From contig JAYKKI010000066.1 of the NCBI GenBank assembly GCA_039881145.1, positions 7,637,501-7,701,500 of the forward strand: a stretch of DNA of 64,000 nt, in the 5' to 3' direction. Origin of the DNA: Druceiella hillmani (Eukaryota; Arthropoda; Insecta; Lepidoptera; Hepialidae). Shown one piece after another: positions 26,130 through 38,753 of the stretch (its first letter is position 1; each line of letters opens with the position of its first letter). The translations under genes were made by a program, and so were the position numbers. Below the pieces are notes generated by a model. The model was not told the DNA's origin, did no database searches, and saw nothing but the letters and a program-made list of their open reading frames with translations.

Positions 26130-29100
26130 TGACTTATTATTATGAGAAACTCCGTCGCAATATAATAAATATGTTTAATACCTAGATATAAGGATATTAG
26201 TGCAACTTCGACATGAAGTTTAATTTGCCTTTTAGCAAATATATTTTTTAAATATCGTTACCTTAGTTAGTTAGTAAATATAGTTAGTTAAATAATTACC
26301 GCCTTAAAGTTATATATTTCAATTGAATAATAATATTTCAGATCCCTTAATCATCATAATGAATGAAAAAAATTGCGAAGATAATTCCAATTATATATTA
26401 GAAGGACGTTCACAAATTCATTTTCAATCACAAGGACGTTTTCAATTAGATTCAAATCCTAATTGAGGGATTAACTTGTTTGAGAGATATATACAACTGT
26501 CAAACTCCGTAAGTGGTGTAGTAGAAATGTTTATTTGAACAACATTCGGTATCTCGTTAAATTCAAATTTAATTTTAACTTTTAAACTTTTACTTGATTT
26601 AAGTACTTTTATAAATTATAAAACATTATCACGATTAAGATATTCTGAAACGATTCACATAAAAACTTTCCCTTCATCATCGTTTCCGAAAAATTTTAAT
26701 AATTTTTGTCAAAGTTTCAGAAACAAAATATACTTGAAATCCCTTCTTAACTCAAATAATTTTTTTACCCTATTTTGCAAATAATATAGAAGAAGGATAT
26801 TAAAATTGCTGTGTAGTATAATGATCATCTTAAAAGGTTAGTATAGTTATGAATATGTTTGTTGTACTGTTAGGGAAATATTTCATAGAAATTTACTTAA
26901 CAAAGTAATATAAAAATCATTTTCGTTCAGAGGTGCTGCCAAATAGAAATAAACCAAATAGGATACCAAATAGGAATATACCAAATAGGAATACAATTAT
27001 TAAACCTACCTGGATAACCTTTTCAGTTCATAATTTTTTTTTCTAAACAATTTCCCTCGTGTCATTAATATTTTATCTATTTTATGATACATATTAATAT
27101 CAATAATTATCTTATATAATTATTTTTACGAAAAGTGTAACTAATATTTTTACGATTTAAATCGCTTTTTTGATATAAAGCTAAGTTGACTTGAAAAATT
27201 TATAAAATTGTGAAAATTTTATCACTATAATTCATTACATAACCTTCCTCAAAAATATATTTAGCTTTTCTTATTGGCACATAATCTCCCACAGCTTTCG
27301 TTTCACACTTTTCACTCCTGGACTTTTCATCATATAATTTAAGCCACACTATCATGATATTATTAAGATTTACGTCAGCCGGCTACATTTTTATACTAGA
27401 CATATACGAATGATTACATTAATTTATTACATCAGGTAAGATATCAACATATCTGTAAGTATTTTCATGAGTAAAATAGCTCCATATTTTCACTTTAACA
27501 GTTTCTTGAAAATGTTCAACGAAACTAGGTTTTTTGTAGGGGTTATTCATAGTATAAAAGTTAATATTATTTTCAAAGAGAAACATCCGTACTCGTTAAG
27601 CTATAAATTCCGATCTATTGTTAGTTTGAATGTTCTTACACTCCATCCAATTTCAAGAAAGAATCTTCATAAGTAAACGAATTTTTAAGGGTAAAATATA
27701 GTTGGCACAAATAAATAATCGATAAGTTGGTGATAATTTATAAAACTCATTGTATTATACCCAGAGTATTATTCTACTATATACATAATGAAAACATTAT
27801 CTTCAGAAAGTTTCACCATAAAAATAAAAGTATTACATCATTATTTTACTGATACAAATTGTCACATTTCCATTGTAAAAATTGACAACTCTCCATTTCT
27901 ATTGCGAAATTACCAGTCACTTTAAACATTTCGTAATCAAAATTTCGAGGCTCAGAAAGTCTAAAGCATACATGCTATTCATTAATTTTATAAGGCGTTA
28001 GAGTGAGACAACTACAATGTATCAGTTTATGCTGCTATATTTATTAATTTTATTGCGTTATATACTTATATACTTATGTTATATTTGGCGTAAAAATAAT
28101 TAAAAAAAACATTGTGATATATTATTTTCTTAATACGTTTTGGTACTGCAATAGTTTCCAGTGTGGCCTACAAATAATACATATAATTCAGGGTAATGTT
28201 TTTTACAATAACTGAGCTTTTACTCTTATTTAGATGTATATTTTCTATGAGTATTTTTAATATTAGACGTATTTATATCAGAAACATTAGAAAAAGGTAT
28301 TATTTATACGCGCTGTGTATTATACATATAATGTCTCTAGCGTATTGGTCAAGACTCCAACGCCCGTCTAATAGGCTAAGGCTTCGATTCTTGGCCGGGC
28401 GTTTAAACATTCATAAATTATTTAGGTAATTGTTAATTACTTATTATACGTTGAGTTTGGCCGAGAAGTATAGTTAAATATACAAAAATAAATGTTTAGC
28501 CTCAGAAAAATATACTCGTGGGGTAAAGTCTTTTATAGGATAAATTGTACACCTGCGCTAATTACCCCGAATGCAGAGAAATCTCTAGGGTCCAAAACTC
28601 AGCCGTGATTGTATTTATACACATTATGGTTCATTCGTAGTGATTCGCTATGAAATATTTAGATTATCTTGCAAAAAGAAAATGTATTGTGAATGGCAGA
28701 GTGTACTAAGCTAAAAAGAAAATAATCTTTGAAATATTGTTTTAAAAACAATATATATCTACGTTTGTAATTTCGTATAAGTAGTTTAAAAAGTAATATA
28801 CGTATGTCAACAGCTGCGGAAAATGTAATGCTTACCTCGTCTCAAAATATTTCTGTATTAATTTGTTCTACCACTTCAATAATATGAAAAACATTTGAAT
28901 GGATATACGAAAGAGAAGAGAAGCAATTTTTTTGGTCAATACACCATGACACTTAGTTGATAATATTATATTAAAACATAACTTTCGTCCAACTTTCATA
29001 AAATCATCAGTTTATCAGATAAAGATGCCAATTTGTGTTTTTTAATTTTGTGGGATAATAAACTTACAAGTTCCATTCGAATACGTACGTTTGGTTAAAC

Positions 29101-32100
29101 TAAATTAGTTTTTGTTTTAAGAACAACCAACAAACACGAAACCTAACAAATGTTTTGAAGGGGCCACATATAAATGTATGTAGGACTAACAAATATAAAT
29201 TAAGCCAAGGGCACAGCTAGCGATATGTTCATAAGGAATATACTACTTACTTGTTAAAATATAGACATATAGTTTCAGGAGATTAATTATATTTTTTATT
29301 GGCTATATGCCCATGTATACTAACTTAACTTAGACGACATAAATACAATGTTTGCTTGTCACACTTACCAACGGAATGGCGATTAATCCATGAGGTGCAC
29401 AGACCTGTCAGTGTATTGAAATTTGGAATATTGTTGTTCTCCAAAATTTTGGCGTTTCATAAAATTATTTTGTATTACATCAAGTTTATTATATTATTAT
29501 GTGTTTTTTAATGTTAAGTTCGTTGCGTTAAATGTGTAATATTTTTAAGTTTGAATGTAATTAAATAGGTGAATGTTATTCTAAATACAGTATAGAGCTT
29601 TTCGAGAATACATTAACAGTTTCGAAGAATTTATAAGTATTTTTGTTACATAAATAAACATAAAATGAAATAATAGTAAAAAAATCGATAGGAATAGTAG
29701 TTCAAATAAACTTTAATTGTACAGAAAGTTAAATTGTTATAGAGTAATCACAAATATTTAATTTTTGAGTAATCATTAAAATATGTTTATCCTTATTCTG
29801 AAAAATTATTTTAAAAAGCTCTTGTAATACTTTGATCATTTGTATTTTTTAACGCACATGCAAATACCATTTTATTAATAATGTCAATAACGCATGGAAT
29901 GTATTTATATCTTTATTATTACTTGAAATTCGTAAATCTGATAAATCACCTTTGCCATAATTGTTTAATATCTGATACCATATATATATTACGTAGAAAT
30001 ATCTTTCCCATTAATTTGTGGAGAGTGTACTCGCACGTTTTCTATGATTGTAACCAAGTCTTAATTTAAAAACGTCACTATTTTCCACGTATTGATTTTA
30101 CTAACTTTTCTTCACCTCTCGTAAAAAAATTTCTTAAGTTCACCAAAGGGTCTCTATTCTTCTTACCTAAATTTTATTCTAACATTTCGCACACTCGGGG
30201 TGATATTTTTTTCCTCGTCATTAATTCTATTCCTCTTTTTAGGCGTAGAGACATCATCACGCGACGGAGTCCTTCATTTATCAAATTCTCACTTTCTTGA
30301 TTCTGCAGATGCCGCCAAACGTTTGAATACTTTTTTCAAGATATAATTTATTAATTTTTTTTGATATATTCGAGGATTTCCAATAAAATCGATTGATAAA
30401 TTAGTATCATTTAAAACCGTTGCGAAACTGTCCCACAAAATAATATTGATTTTTTGAATGGTCTCACAATACCTTTGAATAAATTAACAATATTATTTCT
30501 AAGTATTAAAAAATTATAAAATTTAGCGGAATAATTTATCCTGAGAGATTTCATCATTATTATTATTTTAGTAATTTAATATTTGGTTTATTTTTTGTTA
30601 TAAATTTTGTGTACAGCTATGTGTATTTGAGATTTTAATGTGATTTTTTTATCATTTATTTCCTCAAACTGAGTTTCCTGATAGAGTTTCTATATTTTCA
30701 ATTACTTTAATCTTAGTTTTCATTGTAAAAATTTGCAAGTCATGTACCGGTTCTCCGTTGTGAACAATTGATTGATAATCAAATAAACTAATCTCATCTT
30801 GAATCGGTGTTACTATCGATTTACCTTTACAAAGTTTATTGATAAAAAAGCTATTTTCATAAAAAAATTATTAAGTGTTAAAATCTACTGCTTTCTTTAT
30901 TTAATTGTAATAAAATATCATTACTTTTTTAATGAGACTATTAATCTATCAGTTACTTCCGGTTCAATTCAAAGCCATTTTCTTACCATTTTCCTTTTAT
31001 ATTTTTAATAGAAAATACTTAATTATTTAAGTAGAGGCGCAAAAATATTACGTATACCCATATAAATAATATAATAAAGATTATAATATTTTGGGTAAGA
31101 AGGCATTACTTAATTTTTGTAATAAATTTTTATGGTCTTTATTTTTTCTTATGAATTACACTAAATGGTAATAAAACCTTCAAAACGTGAACTCATTCAC
31201 AAATGCAATTTATTACATTTTGGTCGATAGCTTTCAATGATATATTTCTACATCGTGGTTTTAAATAAGAATCTGCTTTGGTTATCACTTGGGCAGACAT
31301 TTTTTATGAATAGTTAATATTTCTTTTCGACATTCAATTTGAGTTATTTTGTGGTAAATATTCATAACAAAACTCATTTGAGTGTAACTCTGATTTCCTA
31401 AAACGGTACCAGTCCGATGTACTTTGTTTAAGATCCATCATAAAATATCTATATGCATTACTATTTGCATTCTTATAAGCATTTTGAATAAATTTATTAT
31501 TTTCTGCATACATTTTTTGTATTTGCCTCTTATCTGTTGGATTTTTAAAATATATTACATAAATAGAGTTTAAAGAGATTTTGAGATATATAGTATATAC
31601 TCAAGTTTCCATGATGACTACCTTTTATGAACATATTAACTATTTCCTCCATCAGTTTATTTTATTCTGTATATTATTACGAGTACTTATGAAGATCGGT
31701 CAAATAAAGTCAAATTAGTTCATCCTCAATGATATTGTACATTGTTCAAATTGTATAACGATTGCATTTCTTCATAGTACCAAATATTATTTTGAAAATT
31801 ACGTCATAATATTTACCTATGTTTTTGATGAAACTTGTAACCAAATTATATTTAGCACAACCACTAAGTCCGTCAATTTTACAAGTAAATCGTTCGAAAT
31901 GAAGATATGTTAATAATTAATTTTAATAAAATATTTAATATAAAAATACGTTAAGAAACATTATATAAGTAAAAAAATTTGTAAAACTGAAAGTACGCTA
32001 CGTTTGATTGCTAGTAAGATAATAATATTTTAAAATAATATTTCCAGTTAATAAGATAATGTAACAATGTTTGATAAAATCGTGTAAAAAGAAATTATTT

Positions 32101-34820
32101 CTTTATAAAAACTACATAACAATTAATAAAATTACTTTATTAATAAAAGTCGTATAATGATGATTATAAGTTTGTTTAGGCAATATATTAGGAGTCATTA
32201 ATATTTAATGAAAAATTTAGGGTGTAATATTTAAAATTATATATTTAATAACAAAATGATAATTAAGGTAATATTTGGTTGGGGATTCAATAAAGTTTAT
32301 ATATAAATATATTCGTCACTTTAATTTTCGTGTGCGTGTGCGTTTTCTGTGTGCGTATGTGTTTGTGTGTGTGTATTATCTACTAGATCATAATGAACAT
32401 GACGAAATAAAAACTGGCATATTTCATTCATTGCATCTAAACTTTTATAAGAAACCGACATCCCGTGTGTTCGAAACCGACATTACATGCCTCTAGTAAA
32501 CACAGTACTTTTATAAAAGTGTTGTGATACATCATATAGGTGCTTTAGTATATAAAAGCTGAGAAGAGAGGGAAACAAAAAAAGTATTAGCTATCAAGGT
32601 ATGTATACGATAACAGGCTTCACTACTAAAAGGCTATGATAGGCGGACAGACCGACCGTTAGTAATCTTATATGGATGCTGTTTTTTCTTTTTGAGATTC
32701 AGGACCATAAGAAGACAAGGGCAATTAAAATAATACAAGATGATCGAAACCACCTTTCTTAACAAAACGGAAAAAAAATTGTAATACAAATTGTAATTAG
32801 AATCCTAATTGAATTCCTATCACTTGTAGTATCTTAAAATTTTAAAACATAATTTTGTGTAATATTTGATAATTGTTCCAGGTTAATATCTAAGCAAAGT
32901 ATCTTTGATCGCGTTTCTAATTCTGCCTGCAAAAATTTTTACTCCTGTAAAATATTTTTGTAATTTATTGGCTTGTATATTACATTTCAGTGCTCTGGAG
33001 AAGCATTTTAGTAAGCCTTTTGGAGAATTCTGAACTGACGAGTTTGAAAGTCTCATAAACACTCAATAATTTCTTTTTCGATAATTTCCGATGAAGTTGA
33101 TGTTGAATTTAAATTCGCAAAAATTGAAATAAAGTGGCATCACGTTACAAAAAAAAGTAGTTAAAAGGATATAATATTTTAGGAATTAATACATTTTTTA
33201 AAAATAAAAAAGGGTCTAAAATTTTATTACGATCTTCTCTAGATTTTCATTTTTATTTTTATTTCTTGTATGTAACACTTGATTTAATAAAAAATATAAC
33301 ATGTACGCGTTTATGGCTTTTTCATTTTATGACACAGTTACAAATTGTATTTTAATTTTGACTCTTTCCTAAACGTGAATCAGTGAATTTTTATGTTTTC
33401 GGTTATTCTATAAATACTAGCTTTTTTAAAAGTTATATCTTATGCTTGTAAAGCCACGCCCATTATTGCTGATCTTCTTTTCAAAAATTTAAATGTATAA
33501 AAAATACCCCCCTCATAATTTGTTAGAAAAATTTGAATCGAAAAATTATCTTTCATGGGTTTCCTTTATAGATAACAAAAAGGGTTTAATTTTTTGTTTT
33601 ATTCACTGACTTACTTTATTTCATATTCGATCAAATTTAGTTTAAACCAAACTTGCTCTTCTAAATTACGATATTTTTTTTCCATGTAGAGTGACAGTGC
33701 AGTGTATTTATTTACTGTCCATATCTTTTTTAATTTTTTGGCAAGGTATGACCCGCATCCATCAAAATTTTATGGTTTTGTTATCAGAAAATAATATTTA
33801 ACCTGTGAACAAAGTGTCAAAGTACATTTACGTCGATTTGAATATTTCTTTTCAGAAACTCTATAGGGAAATATTTGTTTTGAGTCTCGATAAATTTGTA
33901 AAAGTTACATAATCTCATAAAATAATTGTTTACAAATCACTAGCCAATGTATCCTGTATTTAACATTCTAAATACTACTTCGTACTTTGTACGGATCTCT
34001 AAATATATCGACATTATGAATTTTAATCTCTATTTAACTGTTTTTAAATTAATCATATTTTAATGTTAACAAAAAGAATGCTGAGTATAATAATCAGTGC
34101 CAATTGCGGGGAAGAGTAGGATGCGTCACGTGAAGGGCAACATGATTTGTTTGGGAGATTTCGTCTTATAATTTAATATATATTCAAAAAATGCTAGAGA
34201 AGATTAAGACCCTACATACAAATCCGGCGTATCATAATTTTTGTGTCGTTTTATTATCACTTTCTCGTAGTAAATCCACATAGGAACTATAGACTTTTAA
34301 CATATGGACGTTTAAGTTAACCTCGGTCTGTGATTCACAAAAAAAATAATAAACCTCAGATAGTAGAACAAAATTATTCCGAATATAATTTGGAAACACT
34401 TTGCATTGTTTCCATTGTAGATAATTGACAAAAAAAGAATAGAAATTCAACAAACATCACATATGAACAATATAAAATATGAAATTGAACTGGCAGGAAA
34501 TAATTCAGTGACTATTACTTCTTAATCACCCTCTAAAGTAAAAACAAAACTCCTTACTTTAAAAAAAAATCTTTCTTTACCCAACCATGCACTCCAAATG
34601 TTCCATCACCTAATTTCAAATACTTGTACTAAAAACAAATATACTACGCTATTTTTCCATTTTACTTCAAAAGTTGGTGTATTTAGTACAGATTACAAAA
34701 TGGTGTACTTGCTATATTGTTTGTTAGACAATTAAAAACAAATTTAAACCAAAAGTCTATTTATAAAAAAATTCAAAAGGAATCAAAAATTTATTTACAA
34801 CAAATATTCATATTGTTTGC
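26130..34820. other. Long AT-rich stretch without supported genes
   Basis: No frame longer than about 77 codons and no recognised protein similarity. Internal items noted are the tRNA-like segment at 28332-28400 and a GT-rich patch at 32325-32370. I could not align this stretch to the duplicated modules by eye. It could be intronic or intergenic. Confidence 0.55.
28332..28400 (+). mobile_element. tRNA-related segment, probable SINE head or tRNA pseudogene
   Basis: TAGCGTATTGGTC matches the RNA polymerase III A-box pattern, and GCTTCGATTCT about 43 bases later matches the B-box with few changes. The segment between holds a possible anticodon arm (GCC...GGC) with loop GTCTAAT. A GC-rich end (TTGGCCGGGCG) follows the B-box, but no matching 5' acceptor strand is present. 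This fits a tRNA-derived SINE head better than a working tRNA gene. Confidence 0.4.
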
Positions 34821-34822
34821 TC

Positions 34823-35390
34823 TCAGCCACAATGCAAGCCCAAGCCCTTTTTTAAAAATGATTGGTTTACTAAACAGTTGTACCCTGCCCAGTTGATGTT
34901 TTCGACGATTTTCGCAATTTTTTGGTGCAGTTCGGTTAATTTATGGATTAGTTTGGAGTACACTTTTTCTTTAACCGTTCTCCAGTAAATGAAATCTAAA
35001 GGATTTAAGTCAAGTGAACGTGCTGGTCACGAAATTGTACCAGATCTCCCTATTCACCCGTTAGGATATTTTCGACCAAGGAATACTCTAACGGGGCGAG
35101 CATAATGCGCTGGGCAGCCATCATGTTGAAAACACATGTTTCCATAAATATTAAGCGGCACGTCTTCTAGTAAATTGGGTTTTGCAAAAAATCTAAATAT
35201 CTCATGCTGTTCAAGTTCTCCGGTAGCTCGAATGGCCCAATAATTTTACTATTCAGAATTCCGGTCCACATGTTTTTAAAGTGATATTGTGATCTATCTT
35301 CCTGCATGACATTTGGATTTTCTACAAGCCACTCATGTAAATTGTGGATATTCATGTATCCGTCTTTTTAAATGAGTATTCATCGGTTCA
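34823..35390 (-). pseudogene. Mariner-superfamily (IS630-Tc1-mariner) transposase remnant, DD41D spacing
   Basis: Read on the minus strand, this is the C-terminal DDE catalytic domain of a cut-and-paste transposase that acts on its element's inverted repeats. Visible in order: TDEYSF with the first aspartate (codon 35382-35384), NIHNLHEWLVENP, NMWTGILNSKIIGPF, LLEDVPL, then FQHDGCPAHYARPVR with the second aspartate (codon 35120-35122), IGRSG, and SLDLNPLDF with the third aspartate (codon 34994-34996). Exactly 41 residues separate the second and third aspartates. The frame is broken: a shift just after the first motif, another near 35170-35180, and two TGA codons where the family usually has tryptophan (before IGRSG and before PARS). 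The N-terminal DNA-binding domain is absent and I found no terminal inverted repeats. It is a dead copy; the family is common in arthropods. Confidence 0.85.
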
Positions 35391-35564
35391 CAAAATTTAT
35401 TCCAAAAATTGAATTTTCATTTTTTCTTGATTCTAATTGTTACTTAATCCTAAATAATAATTGCATTAATCACCCAACCTTTTTGATTGTTTTATAAATA
35501 AACTTTAGATTCCTTTTTTTACCTTATCTAACAAAGAATATAACAAGTGTCACACTATATATAC

Positions 35565-35611
35565 ACTAATATCAGATGATCTAAACATATACTAATATCA
35601 GATGATCTAAA
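35565..35611. repeat. Tandem repeat, 26-bp period
   Basis: The 21-base string starting ACTAATATCAGATGATCT occurs at 35565-35585 and 35591-35611. It abuts the start of inverted copy E. Confidence 0.85.
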
Positions 35612-36260
35612 GAAGTTTACTCGCTCGTTCTGCGTTGCGGAAAAATCTGCCTCGAAGGAAAAGCATAATTGTATACGCGAATTAATTTATCGAAAGCAAC
35701 TGAATTTTGCTCACCTGTAGCCTTCAGGCCTGAAGCAATGTAATGAATATTATGGTAAAGAAACACGTGATATATAAACTATTACACGAATATTTAATAT
35801 TTTTAAGCTTACCCTTAATTCTTTACATGATATACCTTAGAATAACCCTCTGTTAAAAAGCATCAAAGTGTTTATTATTATTTCGAGCAAATACTTGCAA
35901 CAAATTTTACTAAAGTAGTCAAAATTGAAAATTCTGCTATTTATATAATTCTGCCTATTTATTTTAAATATAATCCCAATGATGAAAACACCACGTTTTG
36001 AAATATTACTGATAAAACGTAAACTAAAGGAAAAATAAAAGTTCGCAGTATTTTTCATAGTTTGTCAGATCTATTTTCCTTGCAGTTCCAAATATAATGT
36101 TCTGCATGGAGAAGTAAATGACGAAAATTTTATCATACACCTAGGAAGCTTCCATAAAGCACGCACCCTGTCCATGTGGTGAAGGATGTCTGAAAAAGAT
36201 CACGCTGGGGACGTGGAGGAAAGAAGGGTTGGTTTACATCTGTACGACTTAATTATTTAT
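35600..36260 (-). repeat. Inverted partial duplication copy E
   Basis: Reverse-complemented, 35600-35660 matches block P (for example GAACGAGCGAGTAAACTTCT against 4950-4980 and 52560-52580). About 35690-35740 matches the GGTGAGCAAAATTCAGTT segment at 52472 in C. 36085-36250 matches block Q (AACTTCTCCATGCAGAACAT-like). The order and spacing are those of copy C (about 0.6 kb between Q and P) rather than B (about 2.2 kb), so E is closest in layout to C. No coding seen. Confidence 0.7.
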
Positions 36261-36620
36261 GTGTTAATTGTGTAGGTTGGAAATGCAAATTCCGACCAAA
36301 ACACTAAGGCGTAGAACAAAGTTAACTAACGGGAAAACCTGTAACTTCAGGTATATAATTATATATCATTGGGTCATGGAAGTTCTAATGAACGAGTAAA
36401 CAATGAGGTTTGTTAGTGAACAAAATAACGATATTTTTAATAGTTACGCCAATAATTTAATACCAATATTAAATTTATTCACAGATTATAAAACAGCTTG
36501 TGCTTTTGATTAAAACCTTTCACATGCCCATTGTTGACAAATTAAATACAGTCGCAATTCGGATTCTATTAATTAAATTTATACTGCAGTGAAAAAATAA
36601 AGGATAGGCTATATTTAATA

Positions 36621-36621
36621 A

Positions 36622-36670
<49 letters not shown>

Positions 36671-36672
36671 TA
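36621..36672. repeat. (TA)n microsatellite
   Basis: A TA run with CATA interruptions, adjoining the 20-bp inverted repeat at 36676-36724. Confidence 0.93.
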
Positions 36673-36675
36673 TCA

Positions 36676-36724
36676 CATTATGCGACATTTTATATATATA
36701 TAATATATAAAATGTCGCATAATG
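36676..36724. repeat. Perfect 20-bp inverted repeat
   Basis: CATTATGCGACATTTTATAT at 36676-36695 is followed by a 9-base AT loop and its exact reverse complement at 36705-36724. It would form a strong cruciform or RNA hairpin. It could mark a small foldback element or a tract involved in the neighbouring TA expansion. Confidence 0.85.
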
Positions 36725-37345
36725 TCATGTTATTAGGATTGCATATGCAGTTAAGATATCTAAGAGCCAGAACTTACCGCAGCTTAATTTAAGTGGAGAG
36801 AGATCGAGAAGACACGGATGCAATATGTCAATACTACTGTAGTTGTGTGACTGGGCCACGCACAGTTGCAGCTGTGTCCAGTTGTGTGGTACATGGAATT
36901 TTGCAGGTGCCAACATTTATGGATTCCTGCAGCCAGTTTAACGAACATAGTTTTAGATAAAGATATGTGAAATACAGCGATATTATTTATTAGACTATTA
37001 TTTTGCTGAATCTAATTGTTTTTTTGTTTGCTAATAACATGCAATTAAAAATAATCTAACCTTTGAAACACTGCCGTAACTTTCTTATATCGGTTTGAAA
37101 TGAACCGCCATAATAACGGTTATAATATATTGAAATAGCTTTGTTATAACATGTATGTGGTGGTAATTGATCTTATAGTGCACTTCCCTCCTTTTTGTTT
37201 CCTCTTTAATTTTACTTTCCATGTAAATACTAAGAAAGCACAAAGAGAGAGCATATTTAAAAAAAAACGTGTTTTTAAGGTTTAATTTAAATATTTCTTT
37301 ACTATTCAATATATTTGTCGTTAATTTTGTGGAAATTCATCATTG

Positions 37346-37605
37346 ATAATTAAATGAAACTACGTGATGTAGTATTATTTCTACGTTCTTTAAGTTCTTT
37401 ACCACTACCTAGGTTTCGTTGTATTACAACATCTTCAGGGGGCCTATTAGAAAAGATTAACTCTTATGAACATTCAACAGCATTTATATGTTTCAAAAAC
37501 AATGGCGGAAGCGGGGTTTGTGTGGGTTTTCCCACTGCTTATGTTAGTCAGTTTATTGTAGGAGAGCGGTGTAGGTTTTTTTTATAATTCCGAGAGTTAA
37601 ACGAT
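37346..37605. repeat. PLE left inverted arm
   Basis: Reverse complement of 38754-39008 with scattered differences. The 77-codon open frame at 37354-37587 lies wholly in this arm and is not thought to encode a protein, because the homologous arms elsewhere are not open in that frame. Confidence 0.9.
37402..37442 (-). ncRNA. Type I hammerhead ribozyme motif, PLE left arm
   Basis: On the minus strand the core CTGAAGA (37432-37438 complement) is intact. It is followed by one extra U, stem II GTTGT/ACAAC with an AAU loop, GAAA, a minimal stem III (A-C-C, loop UA, G-G-U) and the cleavage residue, here A. Stem I is CCCC against GTGG with one mismatch. Small hammerheads with a very short stem III are known from Penelope-like elements and can work as dimers. 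Activity is plausible but untested. Confidence 0.7.
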
Positions 37606-37904
37606 GTAATAGTATTTTAATCAGGGTAATAAATTAAATAGATGTTATTCCATGAGGTTATACAATGCAAATGTTCCGGTGTAGGTAATAACATTAAATG
37701 GAGTTTATTCTCAGTAATATATTTATACAAAAGCAAGGGTATCTGTAAGTTAGAATAAGATTATACCACTAATTCTTCATATCTCCCGTTTTATTTATCC
37801 ATTTATTTATTTTTTTATTTTCTTTTTTATCTATATATATTTGTATTTAGATGTGTAGTTGGGCTGAAACAATTTGAAAAGTACTGTAGTATCAATGTTG
37901 TCTA

Positions 37905-38327
37905 ACTATATTATGTCTAGAAGAGTTATTTATGAACAATCTAGAAACCAGTCTCTTAAGCAGTAAATTAGCGACCAGTATAGTATACTATTATAGATAC
38001 GTTGACGACATCCTTATCTGTTGGAAAGGTAGACAGCAATAATTAGACTAGTATGTTAACTTTGCCAAATTCCTACACAACAATATCAAATTCACTTTAG
38101 AAGTAGAATCTGATAATAAACTAAAGTTTTTAGATATTACAATAGAATGCGAAAATAATAAACATAAATTTAGTATATTTAGAAAAGACACATTTGCAGA
38201 CTACATAATTAATGGTCATTCATAACACCCTGGGTCCCATAAGTTAGCAGCCTGCCATTCGATGATTCCTAGAGCGTTAATCGTCGCTCTATAAAAACCT
38301 ATTTACATGAAGAAATAAAAACTCTAA
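37905..38327 (+). pseudogene. Penelope-like reverse transcriptase, C-terminal half, broken
   Basis: This would copy element RNA into DNA. The plus-strand translation shows ELFMNNLE (the region following the conserved G-S-P-L-S motif of the palm), then YRYVDDILICWKG with the catalytic YVDD at 37998-38009, KFTLEVESDNKLKFLDITI, FSIFRKDTFADYIINGHS and HPGSHKLAACHSMIPRAL, in the order expected for Penelope-like reverse transcriptases (palm to thumb). In-frame stops interrupt it after GRQQ, after the following LD, after NGHS and near the end. The fingers region and the N-terminal domain are missing. It is followed by the endonuclease remnant of the same element. It cannot encode an active enzyme. 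Confidence 0.9.
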
Positions 38328-38588
38328 AGCAAATCGCAGTAAATGATAATTATAACCCATTAATTGTCACCAAACTGTGCAATTAAGAAAATTACTAATA
38401 CAAGAAATATACCCGGTTGTACCAAATAATAATAAAACTTACTATAAATCTATGCCATACATAGGTAATGTATAACTAAAATTAGAAAAACTCTTAACTA
38501 ATAATATAAATAATACAACATGTGCTTATAGTGCTTTAAATAACTTGGGTAAAACCCTTATTAAAAAAAAGAAAAAGTAGATAAACAT

Positions 38589-38714
38589 AAAAAGAGTGGT
38601 ATCTATAAACTTAAATGTAATGACTTTAATAGTGTATACATAGGTTAAACAGGAAGAGATTTTACCGCAAGATATAAAGAATACATTGCCAGCTGGCGAA
38701 ATAACAAACTATAA
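38589..38714 (+). pseudogene. GIY-YIG endonuclease domain of the Penelope-like element, broken
   Basis: In Penelope-like elements this domain nicks target DNA to prime reverse transcription. The plus-strand translation reads SGIYKLKCNDFNSVYIG, with GIY at 38598-38606 and YIG at 38637-38645. A stop stands where glutamine is usual, followed by TGRDFTARYKEYIASW, which carries the conserved arginine region. The linker between the reverse transcriptase and this domain (about 38330-38580) is shifted between frames; a fragment resembling SLKTYLHEEIKTLKQIA can be read at its start. The domain is truncated by a stop near 38712. Confidence 0.88.
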
Positions 38715-38753
38715 CATCAATTTAATTTATTACCCTCACTAAAATACTTCTAT

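Noticed and set aside
37354..37587. 77-codon frame beginning at an ATG in the PLE left arm
   Set aside because: It lies within a non-coding terminal arm, antisense to the hammerhead motif. The same arm at 58471 gives a different, shorter frame.
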